From assembly GCF_005234135.1 (NCBI RefSeq), contig NZ_CP039966.1:6155-70154 (forward strand): a stretch of 64,000 bases of DNA, written 5' to 3'. Below are positions 34,792 through 44,828 of the stretch, in pieces; within the stretch, counting starts at the first letter, position 1, and each line of letters begins with the position of its first letter. The stretch is from Pseudorhodobacter turbinis. GTDB taxonomy: Bacteria; Pseudomonadota; Alphaproteobacteria; Rhodobacterales; Rhodobacteraceae. The translations under genes were made by a program, and so were the position numbers. Below the pieces are notes generated by a model, which was given only the letters and a program-made list of their open reading frames with translations, was not told where the DNA came from and searched no databases.

Positions 34792-36825
34792 ATGTTTGCG
34801 CGACGGTCTTTTCTGGCAGGGCTAACGGGGATTTTGACCAGCAGTGCCCTGCGGCCTCTATGGGCACAACCGGTCCCCGCCTCGGTGCTTAATATCCGCT
34901 ACGGCTGGGATGCAAACGTTGCAGGCCCCACACAGGCGACTTTCTATGTCGCGACCGATGGTGACGATACGGCTGACGGCAGCGCGGAACGGCCGGTTCG
35001 TACAATCCAGCGCGGGGTCGATCTGCTGGCGGCCAAAGGCAGTGGCAGCCTTGCAATCCGGGGCGGGCTTTACCGCGAAGAGGTCAGCCTTGACGCCCTG
35101 CGCGGCACATCACAGCACTCCTACCACATCCACAGATATGGTCAGGAAAGGGTCACAATCACCGCCGCGGATCCGCTGACCGGCTGGATGCCCTGCCCTG
35201 CCGAGGAAGCCAAGGCACTTGGGCTGACCGCCCCGGATATCTTTGTCGCCAGATTGCCTGTCAGCCGTATGCGCCACGGCGCGCCCAAGGCGTTGAACCT
35301 GCATGAGGCAGGTCAATGGCGCAGCATCGCCGTCGACCGGGCAGATATGAGCAACCTCGAGGCAATCGGAGACAGGGACACCTATCACGCGGCCACATTC
35401 GAGGTGGATGCTGACGACCGCATCTATGCAATTCGCGATCCGCGCTTGATCGGCATGCCCTCAACATCGATGCACGATGTTGAGGCCTTGGTTTATCACC
35501 GCCCCAATCTCGTCAGCACAGCGCAGATATCGGCGTTTGATCCGCAAAAGGGTGAAATCACACTGACCAAGCCTAGCGGCAAGATGCAGCGCCAGGGTAA
35601 AAAGCCGGTCATGCTCTATGCCTTGCGGGGCGCGCCTTGGGCCTTGAGAAAAGGCAGCTGGATCGCACGCAAAACCGACCCGGAGGAAGTATCGATCTAT
35701 TTCCGGCCGGTTGACCCTGCATCCTTGGAAAAGGATATCGAGGTGTCCTTGCGCCCTCTGTGCATTGATTTCGGCAACGCCGGCCATGTCACCCTGTTCG
35801 GGATAGAAGCGCTGCGGGCCGCGGGCGATAATCGTTCGTCAGGCATTTGTGTCCGCCGTAATGGCCTTAACAGGGACCCGAACGCAGGCAGCGGCTTGCA
35901 GTTGGTGCATTGCAGGATGGGCGAAACCATGTCGATCGGTCCCCGCGGATATGGGGCGTTGTTTCTGCGTGGTACCTCCGATCTGAAATTGCAAAACATC
36001 AGTATCGAAGATGTCAGGGGCGGCTTCGGCCTTTTTCTGGCGGATGGAGAACATGTAGATGCGCGCTTTTTGCATATCGTGAACGCATCGAATTCTCCGG
36101 CCCGTTTCTATACGTTGCGGCGGGCCGTCTTTGCATTTTCCTTGTTGGAAAACAGCGCCCGCGATGCCCATTCCAATAAGTTCAACTTTTATGAAGGTTC
36201 TGATGCGGTGCTGGTCTATGGGGTGCGCTGTCGGAACGTAGAGGGCTATGCCACCTATCAAAAGGCCAGCCGGATCTACTTTGCCTTTTGCGATCTCCCG
36301 AGCGACCCCGGATCATATAGCCGTGCCTTGGTATCGCAAAATCATAGTACGGGGCCCGGAAAGGGCGGCGCGAACGGAAACGGGGCACCCGTTGCGGATT
36401 CGACATTCTATTATTGGAACAACACCTTGATCCATGAGGGCGGGTCGCCGAAACGCTCCAACGCCCTGAATGTCGGGCAGAAATCCGGTGGTGAGACACA
36501 TGCCTTTTTCAACAATATCCTGAATGGTGGCGGGTTCGGGCGGATCTATACAAGTGACGCGAATCCGGCACTGGAGCACCGATCGCACAACCGCTACACC
36601 GGCTTGTCCTTCTGGCAGACCCCTAGATATGGCTGGCGTCTTGGCCTTGCCGAGGAGATGATGCGCGCAGGCCACCGGCCAAGCGGAAACGGACGCGATA
36701 TGCGTGATATCATCCAGTCCGAAATTGCCCCGCTGTTCCCACGCTTTACCCATTGGGATCTGGACATAGACGGACGGAAAGTTGATTGGGCCGCCGCTCC
36801 TATCGGGGCACGGGTGTGGGAATAG
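34792..36825 (+). CDS. Tat-exported beta-helix protein, possible polysaccharide-active enzyme
   Basis: 677 residues from ATG 34792 with GGAGGC upstream. Twin-arginine signal: FARRSFLAGLTGILTSSALR with cleavage near LWAQP. Then a DUF1565-like start TFYVATDGDDTADGSAERPV and RTIQRGVDLLAAKGSGSLAI, followed by right-handed beta-helix repeats to about residue 620 (HVTLFGIEALRAAGDNRSSG, DLKLQNISIEDVRGGFGLFL). The family includes polysaccharide lyases, hydrolases and epimerases. Tat export suggests a folded or cofactor-bound enzyme acting in the periplasm on the EPS. Catalytic residues cannot be named. It is co-directional with the asparagine-synthetase-like gene and convergent, with 1 bp between, with prsE. 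Confidence 0.78.
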   Translation: MFARRSFLAGLTGILTSSALRPLWAQPVPASVLNIRYGWDANVAGPTQATFYVATDGDDTADGSAERPVRTIQRGVDLLAAKGSGSLAIRGGLYREEVSLDALRGTSQHSYHIHRYGQERVTITAADPLTGWMPCPAEEAKALGLTAPDIFVARLPVSRMRHGAPKALNLHEAGQWRSIAVDRADMSNLEAIGDRDTYHAATFEVDADDRIYAIRDPRLIGMPSTSMHDVEALVYHRPNLVSTAQISAFDPQKGEITLTKPSGKMQRQGKKPVMLYALRGAPWALRKGSWIARKTDPEEVSIYFRPVDPASLEKDIEVSLRPLCIDFGNAGHVTLFGIEALRAAGDNRSSGICVRRNGLNRDPNAGSGLQLVHCRMGETMSIGPRGYGALFLRGTSDLKLQNISIEDVRGGFGLFLADGEHVDARFLHIVNASNSPARFYTLRRAVFAFSLLENSARDAHSNKFNFYEGSDAVLVYGVRCRNVEGYATYQKASRIYFAFCDLPSDPGSYSRALVSQNHSTGPGKGGANGNGAPVADSTFYYWNNTLIHEGGSPKRSNALNVGQKSGGETHAFFNNILNGGGFGRIYTSDANPALEHRSHNRYTGLSFWQTPRYGWRLGLAEEMMRAGHRPSGNGRDMRDIIQSEIAPLFPRFTHWDLDIDGRKVDWAAAPIGARVWE

Positions 36826-36826
36826 G

Positions 36827-38140
36827 CTATTCGCGCAAGGCCCGCCGCAGATGGGAGGTGATGGGATGCAGCAGATAGGACAGGACACTGCGATGCCCGG
36901 TTTCAAGATAGGCCTCCACCGGCATGCCGGGCATCACAACAGCCTCTCCCAGCTTTTCCAACTCTTCCGGTTCCACCGCCAAGCCGACGCGGTAAAACCC
37001 CTGCCCCGTACGCGGGTCCTCGATCACATCGGGTGAGACAGAGGTCACATGTGCCGCCAGCTTCGGTATAAGTTGCGGGTCGAGTGAGGAAATTATCAAT
37101 TGAGCGGTTTGCCCGACATAGACCTGATCGATAGATCGCGGATCGACGCGCAGCTCGAAATCCATCCCCTCATCCAAGGGGATAATCTCGGCGATGGTGC
37201 CCCCGGGGGCCACGACGCCGCCACGGGTGGTCACTTGCATCTCATGCACGATGCCTGCGACCGGAGCGGGGATGTCAATGCGCGAGAGTTGCGCCTTATG
37301 GGTGATAACCTCAAGGGTCAGTTCTTCGATCTGGGTGGTGACCTCGCGCAGATCGGTGACGACACTTTCCTTGAAGCTACGTTCGGCCTGGAGGGTTTCC
37401 AGCTCGGCATCGCGGCGGGCATTCGCCAGCCGGGCCAGCTCGGCCTCCAGTCCGGCCAATTGCCCGGCAATCTGTGATTTGCGGTGCTTGAGATCGGATA
37501 TCTGGCTTTGACGGGCCAAGCCCTTTTTGATCAGGCTGGCCATATTATTCAGATCCCCTTCCAGCAGGGCGGCCTGATCGTGCAGCGCCACGATCTGGCC
37601 GCGTACGCCTTCGCTTTGATTGTCAAATTGCTGCAAGACCTCTTCAAGCTGCGCCCGTTGGCCATAGAGCAAGGCCGCGCGGGCGGCGAAAATCTCGCGC
37701 TGGCCCTGTTCGTTCGCGGCCCGATCTTGTGCGGGAAGGACATGGTCGCGGTAGTCGAATGTAATTTGTGTGGCCCCAGCCTGTTCGGCCTTCAGCCGGG
37801 CCTGCAAGGCCATGGCCGCCGCCAGACGCCTTTGGGCAATGCCCAGATTGACCTCCAGCAAGGTCGGGTCCAGCCGCAGCAATGTGTCATTCTCGGCCAC
37901 GATATCGCCGTCGCGGACAAAGATTTCTGCCACCAGCCCGCCATCAAGGGATTGGACCACCTTGGGCTTGCCATGGACCATGGCCTGCCCTGATGCGACA
38001 ACGGCCCCGCTGATGACGCTGAAACCGGCCCAGACCCCGAAAACGCCGATTAGGACAAACAGGCTGATCGCCGCGATCCGCTTGGCCCGGTCCAGATCCA
38101 GATCGGGCAAGGTGGCGGGGGTGGTGTCCAGTGTGCTCAT
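36827..38140 (-). CDS. prsE: Type I secretion membrane-fusion protein (PrsE/HlyD family)
   Basis: 437 residues. One N-terminal membrane segment (RIAAISLFVLIGVFGVWAGF) at about 20-45; lipoyl-like halves around GKPKVVQSLDGGLVAEIFVR and IDIPAPVAGIVHEMQVTTRG; a long periplasmic coiled coil (SQISDLKHRKSQIAGQLAGL, ELARLANARRDAELETLQAE); C-terminal HlyD_3 barrel (IDQVYVGQTAQLIISSLDPQ). It links the ABC transporter to a TolC-type channel. ATG overlaps the prsD stop by 4 bp. No TolC gene lies in the window, as usual for PrsDE pairs. The likely cargo is the nearby LamG/beta-helix protein. Confidence 0.9.
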   Translation of the reverse strand: MSTLDTTPATLPDLDLDRAKRIAAISLFVLIGVFGVWAGFSVISGAVVASGQAMVHGKPKVVQSLDGGLVAEIFVRDGDIVAENDTLLRLDPTLLEVNLGIAQRRLAAAMALQARLKAEQAGATQITFDYRDHVLPAQDRAANEQGQREIFAARAALLYGQRAQLEEVLQQFDNQSEGVRGQIVALHDQAALLEGDLNNMASLIKKGLARQSQISDLKHRKSQIAGQLAGLEAELARLANARRDAELETLQAERSFKESVVTDLREVTTQIEELTLEVITHKAQLSRIDIPAPVAGIVHEMQVTTRGGVVAPGGTIAEIIPLDEGMDFELRVDPRSIDQVYVGQTAQLIISSLDPQLIPKLAAHVTSVSPDVIEDPRTGQGFYRVGLAVEPEELEKLGEAVVMPGMPVEAYLETGHRSVLSYLLHPITSHLRRALRE

Positions 38141-40014
38141 GCGTGATACCTCCGGGGGGTAGAGGGCGTGCTTGGCGCGCGCGGCACGGCCCGCAGTTTG
38201 CGCAGCATATTGCCCGCGGCCGCCTGTTTATGCGGGCTGAGGTTGGTTGCCTGCACGGGGGCCGGTGTGTTGGCCTCCTTGCCCTTGTATTGCCCTTTAT
38301 ATTCGGTGGCCAAAAGCGTTTCGCGGTCATCAAAGGCCTCGACGCGTCCGGCATTCAGGATCATCAGCTTATTGACCGCAACAAGGACACTTGGCCGATG
38401 TGCCATGACGATCACGGTTGATCCGGCGGCGCGCAATGTCCGGATGGTATGGGTCAGGGCGGCATCACCGTTCCGGTCCAGATTGGCATTGGGTTCATCC
38501 AGCACAACCAGACGTGGCATGCCGAAAACAGCCCGCGCCAGCCCCAGTCGTTGCAACTGCCCACCCGAGAGCATCGGCGGGCTCTGCGGATCGCTCAAAC
38601 GCGTGGCATAGCCATCCGGGAGTTTAAGGATCATACTGTGAATGCCCGTCAGCGTCGCGGCCGCGATCACATCGGCATCCTGTGCCTTGGGGTCAAAACG
38701 AGCGATATTGTCGCGGATCGTGCCGGGCAACATCTCTAGCATCTGTGGCAAATAGCCGATCTGGCGGCCAAGTTGTTCGGGGTCCCATTGGTCTAGGGTG
38801 GCCCCGTCAAGGCGCACCTCACCGCTGTCGCTGTGCCCTGCCCCGACCAAAATCCGCGCCAGCGTGGATTTACCGCTGGCCGAATTTCCGATCACACCCA
38901 TGGCGTCGCCGGGCGCCAGGGCAAAGGCGATGTCAGAGAGGATTTTGACCGGATCGGTTCCGGGCTGACTGGGGGCCAGTTTGGTCAAGCCGCTGACCGA
39001 TATCTTGCCGGTGGGATCGGGCAAGGCAATGCGGGCAGGCTCCGGCCGCGCGGCATCAAAGGTGGACAGTAGCCGCTTATGCGCCGCACCGGCCCGCCCG
39101 ATGACCCGCCATTGCCCGATCAGCTGATCCACCGGAGCTAGTGCGCGCCCCGACAGCACAGAGCTGGCAATGATCATGCCGCCCGACATTTCCCCCCGGA
39201 TTACCAAAAGCGCGCCAAGGGTCAGGATGGCCGATTGCAGCAACATCCGGAAGGCGCGGCTGGTGGCGGCAAGCACCTCAGAGGGGTCACTACCCGCCTG
39301 GGCACTGGCCAGCGCCGCGCGGTGCAGCCGTTGCCAATGCGCTGAAATACTGGCCTGCATACCCATCGCCTCAATCGCTTCGGCATTGCGGGCGCTGCGA
39401 TCGATAAAGTTACGTTCGGCACTATCCAGTTCGACGCTTTGGGAAATATTCGGACGCATCACGGCACGGTTGACCAGAGCGATCGCCACCCCGACGCCCG
39501 CCCCTGCGATGGTCAGCAAGCCCAACCAAGGGTGGATCAAGAACAGCACTCCCAGAAAGAGCGGTACAAAAAGAACATCCGCCATGGAGGCCACAACCGG
39601 CCCCGACAAGAACCCGCGCAACGTATCCAGATCATGCATCACCTGTGCATCCGAACCCTTGCCCCCGCCGGGCAGGCCTGCACGTAGCCACATGCGAAAG
39701 GCAGGGCCACTGAGGTGATTATCAAGCTGCAAAGCGATGCGCGACAAAACCCGTGTGCGCAGGAAATCATAAAGCCCGAGAAAGGCGAAAAGCACGATCA
39801 CAATGGCAAAAAGCACAACCAGCGTTGGCACAGACCCACCCGGCAAGACACGATCATAGACCTGCAACATGTAGATCGAGCCGGTCAGCATCAAAACATT
39901 CAGGACCGCACTCAACAGGATCACCCCGCCAAGGGATGTCCGGGCCGCCGCGATCGCACGCCGGTACGGGTTGTCTGCTATGTGTTGGCTGTCGGGGGCG
40001 TTTGCATTGGGCAT
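38137..40014 (-). CDS. prsD: Type I secretion ABC transporter, permease-ATPase (PrsD family)
   Basis: 625 residues from ATG 40014, which has AGGAGA 10 bp upstream. Six-helix permease domain (about 25-300; GGVILLSAVLNVLMLTGSIY, LQVYDRVLPGGSVPTL is the family signature), then the ATPase: Walker A GNSASGKST at about 376-384, signature LSGGQLQR at about 482-489, Walker B LVVLDEPNANLD at about 502-513. No peptidase C39 domain, so it fits exporters of proteins with uncleaved C-terminal signals (PrsD, AprD). An extra basic C-terminal tail of about 60 residues (PHKQAAAGNMLRKLRAVPRA) is unusual. Coupled to prsE. Confidence 0.92.
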   Translation of the reverse strand: MPNANAPDSQHIADNPYRRAIAAARTSLGGVILLSAVLNVLMLTGSIYMLQVYDRVLPGGSVPTLVVLFAIVIVLFAFLGLYDFLRTRVLSRIALQLDNHLSGPAFRMWLRAGLPGGGKGSDAQVMHDLDTLRGFLSGPVVASMADVLFVPLFLGVLFLIHPWLGLLTIAGAGVGVAIALVNRAVMRPNISQSVELDSAERNFIDRSARNAEAIEAMGMQASISAHWQRLHRAALASAQAGSDPSEVLAATSRAFRMLLQSAILTLGALLVIRGEMSGGMIIASSVLSGRALAPVDQLIGQWRVIGRAGAAHKRLLSTFDAARPEPARIALPDPTGKISVSGLTKLAPSQPGTDPVKILSDIAFALAPGDAMGVIGNSASGKSTLARILVGAGHSDSGEVRLDGATLDQWDPEQLGRQIGYLPQMLEMLPGTIRDNIARFDPKAQDADVIAAATLTGIHSMILKLPDGYATRLSDPQSPPMLSGGQLQRLGLARAVFGMPRLVVLDEPNANLDRNGDAALTHTIRTLRAAGSTVIVMAHRPSVLVAVNKLMILNAGRVEAFDDRETLLATEYKGQYKGKEANTPAPVQATNLSPHKQAAAGNMLRKLRAVPRAPSTPSTPRRYHA

Positions 40015-40148
40015 TGGATTTCCGTCTCCTATTCCGGTCACAGGCTAAAAAAGCGCTATGACTGGGAGGGGGCAGAAATCGGGCCGAAGTCGGACAGATG
40101 TTTAAGATTGTACCACAATGATCCGCACATAGATTAAAGGACGGACCC

Positions 40149-41213
40149 CTATTCTGGTTCTTGCGACGGCTTTACCGGCGGGCGAAAGGCAATCTCGGCG
40201 GCATCCTTGGACAGGATGCGACGCACATGGGGCGGAGGAGCGGCATTCAGGCTGCCGAGCACAATGGTCCAGGCCTCGCGCCCGTATCCCTTAAGCGCGA
40301 TCTGGATGGCCTTGGCCGCAGAATAGATCAGCGCAACTGGTAGGCTGGATGTGAAATGCCTGCGCACAAAGCGCAGCCGCGCGCGATGTTTGAAGTAAAG
40401 TGAGAACGGCGATGCGGGTCGCCCTAGTGTCGGTGATCCGATTGCGGTGCCTGCGCGGTGATAGACCAATGCCTGCGGGCAATAGGCCAGGGGCAAATCC
40501 CCGCGGCGCAAGGCCCAATCTACCTCTTCATAGTAAAGGAAATAATCCTCGGGCATGGGGCCTGCGGTTTCATAGAATGTCCGACTGGCGACGACACTTG
40601 CCCCGGTGATGAAATCTATATCAGCGGGGTTGGGATGGGCCGTTTTGGTGGCCTCACATCCTAGGCCGATATTGCCGGTAACCCCGGTGCGCTTGTTTAT
40701 TGTGCCCCCATCAATCTGGATGATGTCGGGGGCATCATAATAAAGCACCCGCCCGCCCATCAACGAAAACGCCCCCTCATGGCGGGCAAAGGCAAGGGCG
40801 GTATCTGCCGGCACGGCGCTGTCAGGGTTGAGTACCCAGAACCGGTCGATGCCTGAATCTAACGCCAGCTCCGCAAGACCGCAATTCACCCCGGCGGCAA
40901 AGCCTGCGTTTATGCCGGTCTCGATCAGGGTAATGCTGTGGCTGTCCCCTGCGGCCTGGTGACCCGCAGGATGTAACGTCACCGGCTTGGAGGATGCGGT
41001 CAGCCCAAAGGGCATGTCAACGGGCGGGCTATAGGGTTGCGTGCCGGACGCCCAGGCACGGATAAGATCCAGGGTATCATCCGTCGAGGCATTATCGACC
41101 ACAGCGATCCGCAATGCGACACCCTGTGATGCCAACAGGCTTTCGAGGCAGTCAAGAATGACATCAGCGGCATTGAAGGTGACGACGACAACGCCAAGTT
41201 TTGGCAGGGGCAT
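40149..41213 (-). CDS. Family 2 glycosyltransferase (rhamnosyltransferase-like)
   Basis: 354 residues from ATG 41213, right after the polymerase gene. GT2 domain: LGVVVVTFNAADVILDCLES, IAVVDNASTDDTLDLI, INAGFAAGVNCGLAE, and FWVLNPDSAVP where the DxD-like position reads NPDS, typical of WbbL/RfbF rhamnosyltransferases. The later YFLYYEEVDWALRRGDLPL is the conserved acceptor-site segment of that subfamily. It adds a sugar, perhaps rhamnose, to the lipid-linked unit in the cytoplasm. No dTDP-rhamnose genes lie in the window, so the donor would come from the chromosome. Confidence 0.88.
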   Translation of the reverse strand: MPLPKLGVVVVTFNAADVILDCLESLLASQGVALRIAVVDNASTDDTLDLIRAWASGTQPYSPPVDMPFGLTASSKPVTLHPAGHQAAGDSHSITLIETGINAGFAAGVNCGLAELALDSGIDRFWVLNPDSAVPADTALAFARHEGAFSLMGGRVLYYDAPDIIQIDGGTINKRTGVTGNIGLGCEATKTAHPNPADIDFITGASVVASRTFYETAGPMPEDYFLYYEEVDWALRRGDLPLAYCPQALVYHRAGTAIGSPTLGRPASPFSLYFKHRARLRFVRRHFTSSLPVALIYSAAKAIQIALKGYGREAWTIVLGSLNAAPPPHVRRILSKDAAEIAFRPPVKPSQEPE

Positions 41214-41232
41214 GAAAACTCTCGTATTGGGA

Positions 41233-42633
41233 TTATGCTTGGGAAGCGGCAGGCCGTTGCGGAAAACGGCTATAGCGAATTCTGCCCACAGGTTCCTTTG
41301 GCGGTTCGGCGCGCGCTGCCTTGTCGTCATCCCCGCCAGGGACGGCTGATATCAGCCAGATACCTGCCCCGAACATGAAAAAGACGAAGGAATAGATATT
41401 TGTCCAGACATGCACGGTACTGAGCGTGAATGTAAGCCCTATAAAGGTAAAGACCCAAGCCCGCCGGATAAGGGTTAGCCGTTCATTCCCCTCGAAATTG
41501 CGGCGCATAATGCGCGCGATACCAATAATATAGCCAAAGGCAAGTAGCAAGAATCCGGGCACCCCGTAGCGCAGGGTTATGACGAGCCAGAAATTATCCA
41601 CGCTCCCGGACGTCATGTAGGCGGGGCGAACCCATGTACTCATTCCGATCCCGAAGATAGGGCTGCCAAGAATTCCCTTCTCGACGCTGCCCAGCACGTT
41701 TGCCAGCCCCCATTCAAATTGGATCGCCCGTATATAAGCGTTATGTGGAGAGAAGGTCGCATAGCTCATGAACACTTGCAGTGGCGAGCGGTTGGAAAGC
41801 AGATCAACCGTGACATAGGCGAGGGCGAAAAGTCCGACAAGAAGCCACCAGCGCTGTTTGTAGGATTTGAATATCAAAGCCCAAACCAGAAGTCCGAATT
41901 GCAAGGCAAAAGCCGTTAGCGCCCCGCTTGAAAGCGCTAGAAATCCTGTTGCTGTGATCAAGAAACTGTACATAAAACGCTTAGAGTCTCTGACTCTTCC
42001 CTTCATAGCAACTAGGCTGAGTGAAAAAACCACCGAACAAAACAGCCCGTAATGGATCGGATGGACGAATGATGCTTGCACCCGATGCAGCCCCATCCGA
42101 GTCGGATAGTCAACGTTGGTTACGTATCCTAGCCCCGGAACTTTGTTCAGGAACTCAATAATAACGGGACGTGAAGTCAGGGTTTCGAACACAGCAAAGG
42201 GGATCGTACATAGCACAATAATGATTAGGGCGCGGCACATGCCGATGAACGTAGCCTGGTCACGGATATAGGCTCGCCCGATCATATAACCGCCCAGAAA
42301 TTCAACCCCAACGGATCCTATCTGCTGAATAAACTGACCGGGAGGATTGGCCAAGAGCGCGATACCGATCCACAAAACGTGCAGGATGAACAGAATATCT
42401 GTAATGATAATTTTGCCATATTTCCCCGACAGCAGATTGATCATCAAGGGGATGATTATGACAATCAAAAGCAGCCGCAAAGTCGACATGTAGATCGGGC
42501 CCAGGTGGAACCCGATCGGAAGGGCAACACCCAGAAGATACAGCAAGGCCGGCATCGGCAGCCGTTCATGGGCCGTCGATATTTGCGCGCGGCCATTCGC
42601 GGGCAATCTGGCGGTATTGTCGTATGTAACCAA
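41233..42633 (-). CDS. O-antigen polymerase/ligase-type membrane protein (Wzy candidate)
   Basis: 466 residues from TTG 42633, which has AGAGGA about 9 bp upstream; ATG 42555 is the alternative. About eleven membrane segments (LLYLLGVALPIGFHLGP, STLRLLLIVIIIPLMINLLS, WWLLVGLFALAYVTVDLL). A periplasmic loop at about 285-335 carries SPHNAYIRAIQFEWGLANVL and FGIGMSTWVR, matching the Wzy_C/O-antigen ligase family, where a conserved His-Asn loop is active. In an EPS locus with Wzx, Wza and Wzz homologues it is most likely the Wzy polymerase. It is downstream of a broken beta-helix gene in the same operon. Confidence 0.82.
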   Translation of the reverse strand: MVTYDNTARLPANGRAQISTAHERLPMPALLYLLGVALPIGFHLGPIYMSTLRLLLIVIIIPLMINLLSGKYGKIIITDILFILHVLWIGIALLANPPGQFIQQIGSVGVEFLGGYMIGRAYIRDQATFIGMCRALIIIVLCTIPFAVFETLTSRPVIIEFLNKVPGLGYVTNVDYPTRMGLHRVQASFVHPIHYGLFCSVVFSLSLVAMKGRVRDSKRFMYSFLITATGFLALSSGALTAFALQFGLLVWALIFKSYKQRWWLLVGLFALAYVTVDLLSNRSPLQVFMSYATFSPHNAYIRAIQFEWGLANVLGSVEKGILGSPIFGIGMSTWVRPAYMTSGSVDNFWLVITLRYGVPGFLLLAFGYIIGIARIMRRNFEGNERLTLIRRAWVFTFIGLTFTLSTVHVWTNIYSFVFFMFGAGIWLISAVPGGDDDKAARAEPPKEPVGRIRYSRFPQRPAASQA

Positions 42634-42779
42634 GGTCTGGTCATCCTCTTAACGGCACAAGGTCCATGGATGCACCTCCTAGAGCACTTGGACCATAAAC
42701 GCGACTTTTTTTGGGGCTATACTGCAAAAAAACCGCCAGGGCACGCCCCCGCCCGTAACGGTCAACCTTTCACACCGGG

Positions 42780-44035
42780 TCAAAAAACCGGTAGCCGCGC
42801 CCCCAGATCCGCCCCATCCAGAGGGCCGCCTTTTTGGGGGCGGAACGCCTCGGGGCGGGTCGGGTCGTTTAGTACCGAATGATCGAAAACTTGACCATAG
42901 AATCCTGACTTGCCGCGTGCGAGATCCTGAACGGGGTAATTCTTCGTGACCCGCCAGTCGGCCTGGCCCACCTCCCCCGTTATCTTATTGGTGATATTGC
43001 GAGTGATCAGGACATTGCGGGATGATTTATTGACCCGGATCTGAGGGGTCCAAAGGGCGGGGTTTTTCTTTTTGCCCTCGGATCGGCCATTGCGCACAAC
43101 GGTATTGCGGCGAATGATCAACCCATCCGTTTCCCCCACGGTTATCCCGTGCAAATGGGCATTGATGATCATGTTATTTTCAATCGTCACATTGCGGTAA
43201 AACATTTCCGTGTCCGAACGGCCCGTGTCGACCTCTTCATTGCGCATGAAGATAGACTGGGAATAGGCCCCTTTGCCCGAATTCAGAAGGTTGTCACGAA
43301 TGACGATATCCCGCGATGGCTTGTCCGTTTTATTGGTCCTGAACTGGATCATATCCGCATGATCTTTGGACTCCAGTGACCGGGAGAAATCATGGATGTG
43401 GTTATTTTCGATCAGCACGTTTTCGACCTGAGGGAAATTCATGCCGTCCATGCGGATAGAGTGAATATTCGTGCCGCGCAGGACCAAGTTCTGGCTCCGG
43501 TCGATAACTATACCGCGAAAAATCCGCGGATTTCATTGTCTTCGAAGGTCAGATCTGATGAAAAGCGTACCGCCATTCCGAAAGCCGTTGGATAGCCGTT
43601 ACTTGCCTCACCCTCTCCGCGCCATAGATCCCCATCAAAGAAGCTGTTGCGGATCGTGACGCCCACGCTCAATAATGCCTGAAACGGTCGATAATATATT
43701 TTGTCGCCCGTCTGATAGCTGTAATCAAAGATAACGCTATCAATTGTTACATTCTGCACATCGTGCAGGATCACTTTCGAAAAGCGCGCGGGATTGGCAG
43801 GATCGATAGACCGCAGCACAAGGGGCATTCCCGCAGGTTTTTTAAGGCCGTGGATCGACAAAACACCGTAATCACCGGACTGAAGAGTGATTTCTGTGGT
43901 ATCAGAGGTATTTGAAAGGGCTTGTTGAAGCTCTGCCCTAGTGGACACATTACGCGTGTCCCCCGCATGTACACCGCCCACGGCGCAGGCAATTGCTATG
44001 ACCAAGCCCAACACCCATGCCTTGCTGTTATGCAT
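42780..44035 (-). pseudogene. Secreted beta-helix protein gene with a single-base frameshift
   Basis: Signal peptide WVLGLVIAIACAVGGVHA, then RAELQQALSNTSDTTEITLQ and SGDYGVLSIHGLKKP, closely parallel to the N-terminus of the giant protein at 33040 (AELKSALSSANDGDNIEL, AGDYGDVTLL). The frame stops at GFFAV (43508). Adding one C near 43517 gives GFFRGIVIDRSQNLVLRGTN and runs on in frame to 42780 with VENVLIENNHIHDFSRSLES and IENNMIINAHLHGITVG. The repaired protein is 418 residues of right-handed beta-helix. It is either a recent pseudogene or a sequencing error. Possible role: EPS lyase or epimerase. Confidence 0.8.
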
Positions 44036-44185
44036 AAACCACTTACCTTACGACCGATGTACCCCTAACCTGAATACAGCAAAAGTCTGGCGACGATTAG
44101 AAGGATGCAGTCATATGATGGTAACCAGTGCTCTGGTGGTTTTACTCAATCACCGATCGACCGTTCGCTGGGTTGTTGCCGCTTA

Positions 44186-44530
44186 GCTGTCCATTGCCTT
44201 TCTCTGCAAGAATTCCATCGGGGTCATGTTCGCCAAAGCTGAATGCGGCCTTCGCCAGTTGTAATCCTCTTGCCATTCGTCAAGCGTTTTACGGGCATTC
44301 CGCAGTGTGCCGAATAGCGTTTCATTCAAACATTCGTCTGTTACCCAGCAGGTGATTTCATCGCCGAGAGGACCGCAGCTTACCGTTAAAGCTTTCGATG
44401 AAACCGTTCTGTTGGGACTTTCCGGGCGCGATATAATGCCAATCGATACCCGTCTTCTGAACCCATTTTAGGATCGCCATGCTGGTGAACTCAGTTCTAT
44501 TGTCTGAAACTACTCAGACCGTGTGGAAAC
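44186..44530 (-). pseudogene. IS3-family transposase OrfB remnant
   Basis: Minus strand reads [40 protein letters not shown] and NGKLRSS (second Asp and Glu region of an IS3-family DDE core). After frameshifts it ends with AKAAFSFGEHDPDGILAEKG-like sequence. Several stops and shifts; N-terminal part lost. Inactive debris between the beta-helix and gtrAB operons. Confidence 0.7.
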
Positions 44531-44561
44531 TCTTCCAAGGCAGTAACGGAGGTGATCTGAG

Positions 44562-44807
44562 CTACTCTCCATTTGTCGGACAGGCTCTGACGTAAGTTAA
44601 GCTACTCTTTTGCACCTGCTGATCTGGGTTGGTTGTTTCAATTCTCTGCCAATAAACCACAGCAGGTGGTTTGCCGCCAAGAGCAGAATGGGGGCGCTTG
44701 TGATCGTAGAACTCGATCCACTTTCGGACAGCCGAACGGTGTGAATGCCCTTCTTCTACGAACCCAACTACCAGCAACCGAAGCGCCATAGGATGTGGTC
44801 TACCCAT
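44562..44807 (-). pseudogene. Chimeric ORF fused from IS630 and IS3-type remnants
   Basis: 81 codons. The first 23 (MGRPHPMALRLLVVGFVEEG HSH) match the start of IS630-family transposases; from RKWIEFYDHKRPHSALGGKP to ETTNPDQQVQ it matches the C-terminus of an IS3-family OrfB. Two unrelated elements have been joined in frame by deletion. No function expected. Confidence 0.6.
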
Positions 44808-44828
44808 CTCGATCCCCCATATCTGTCA

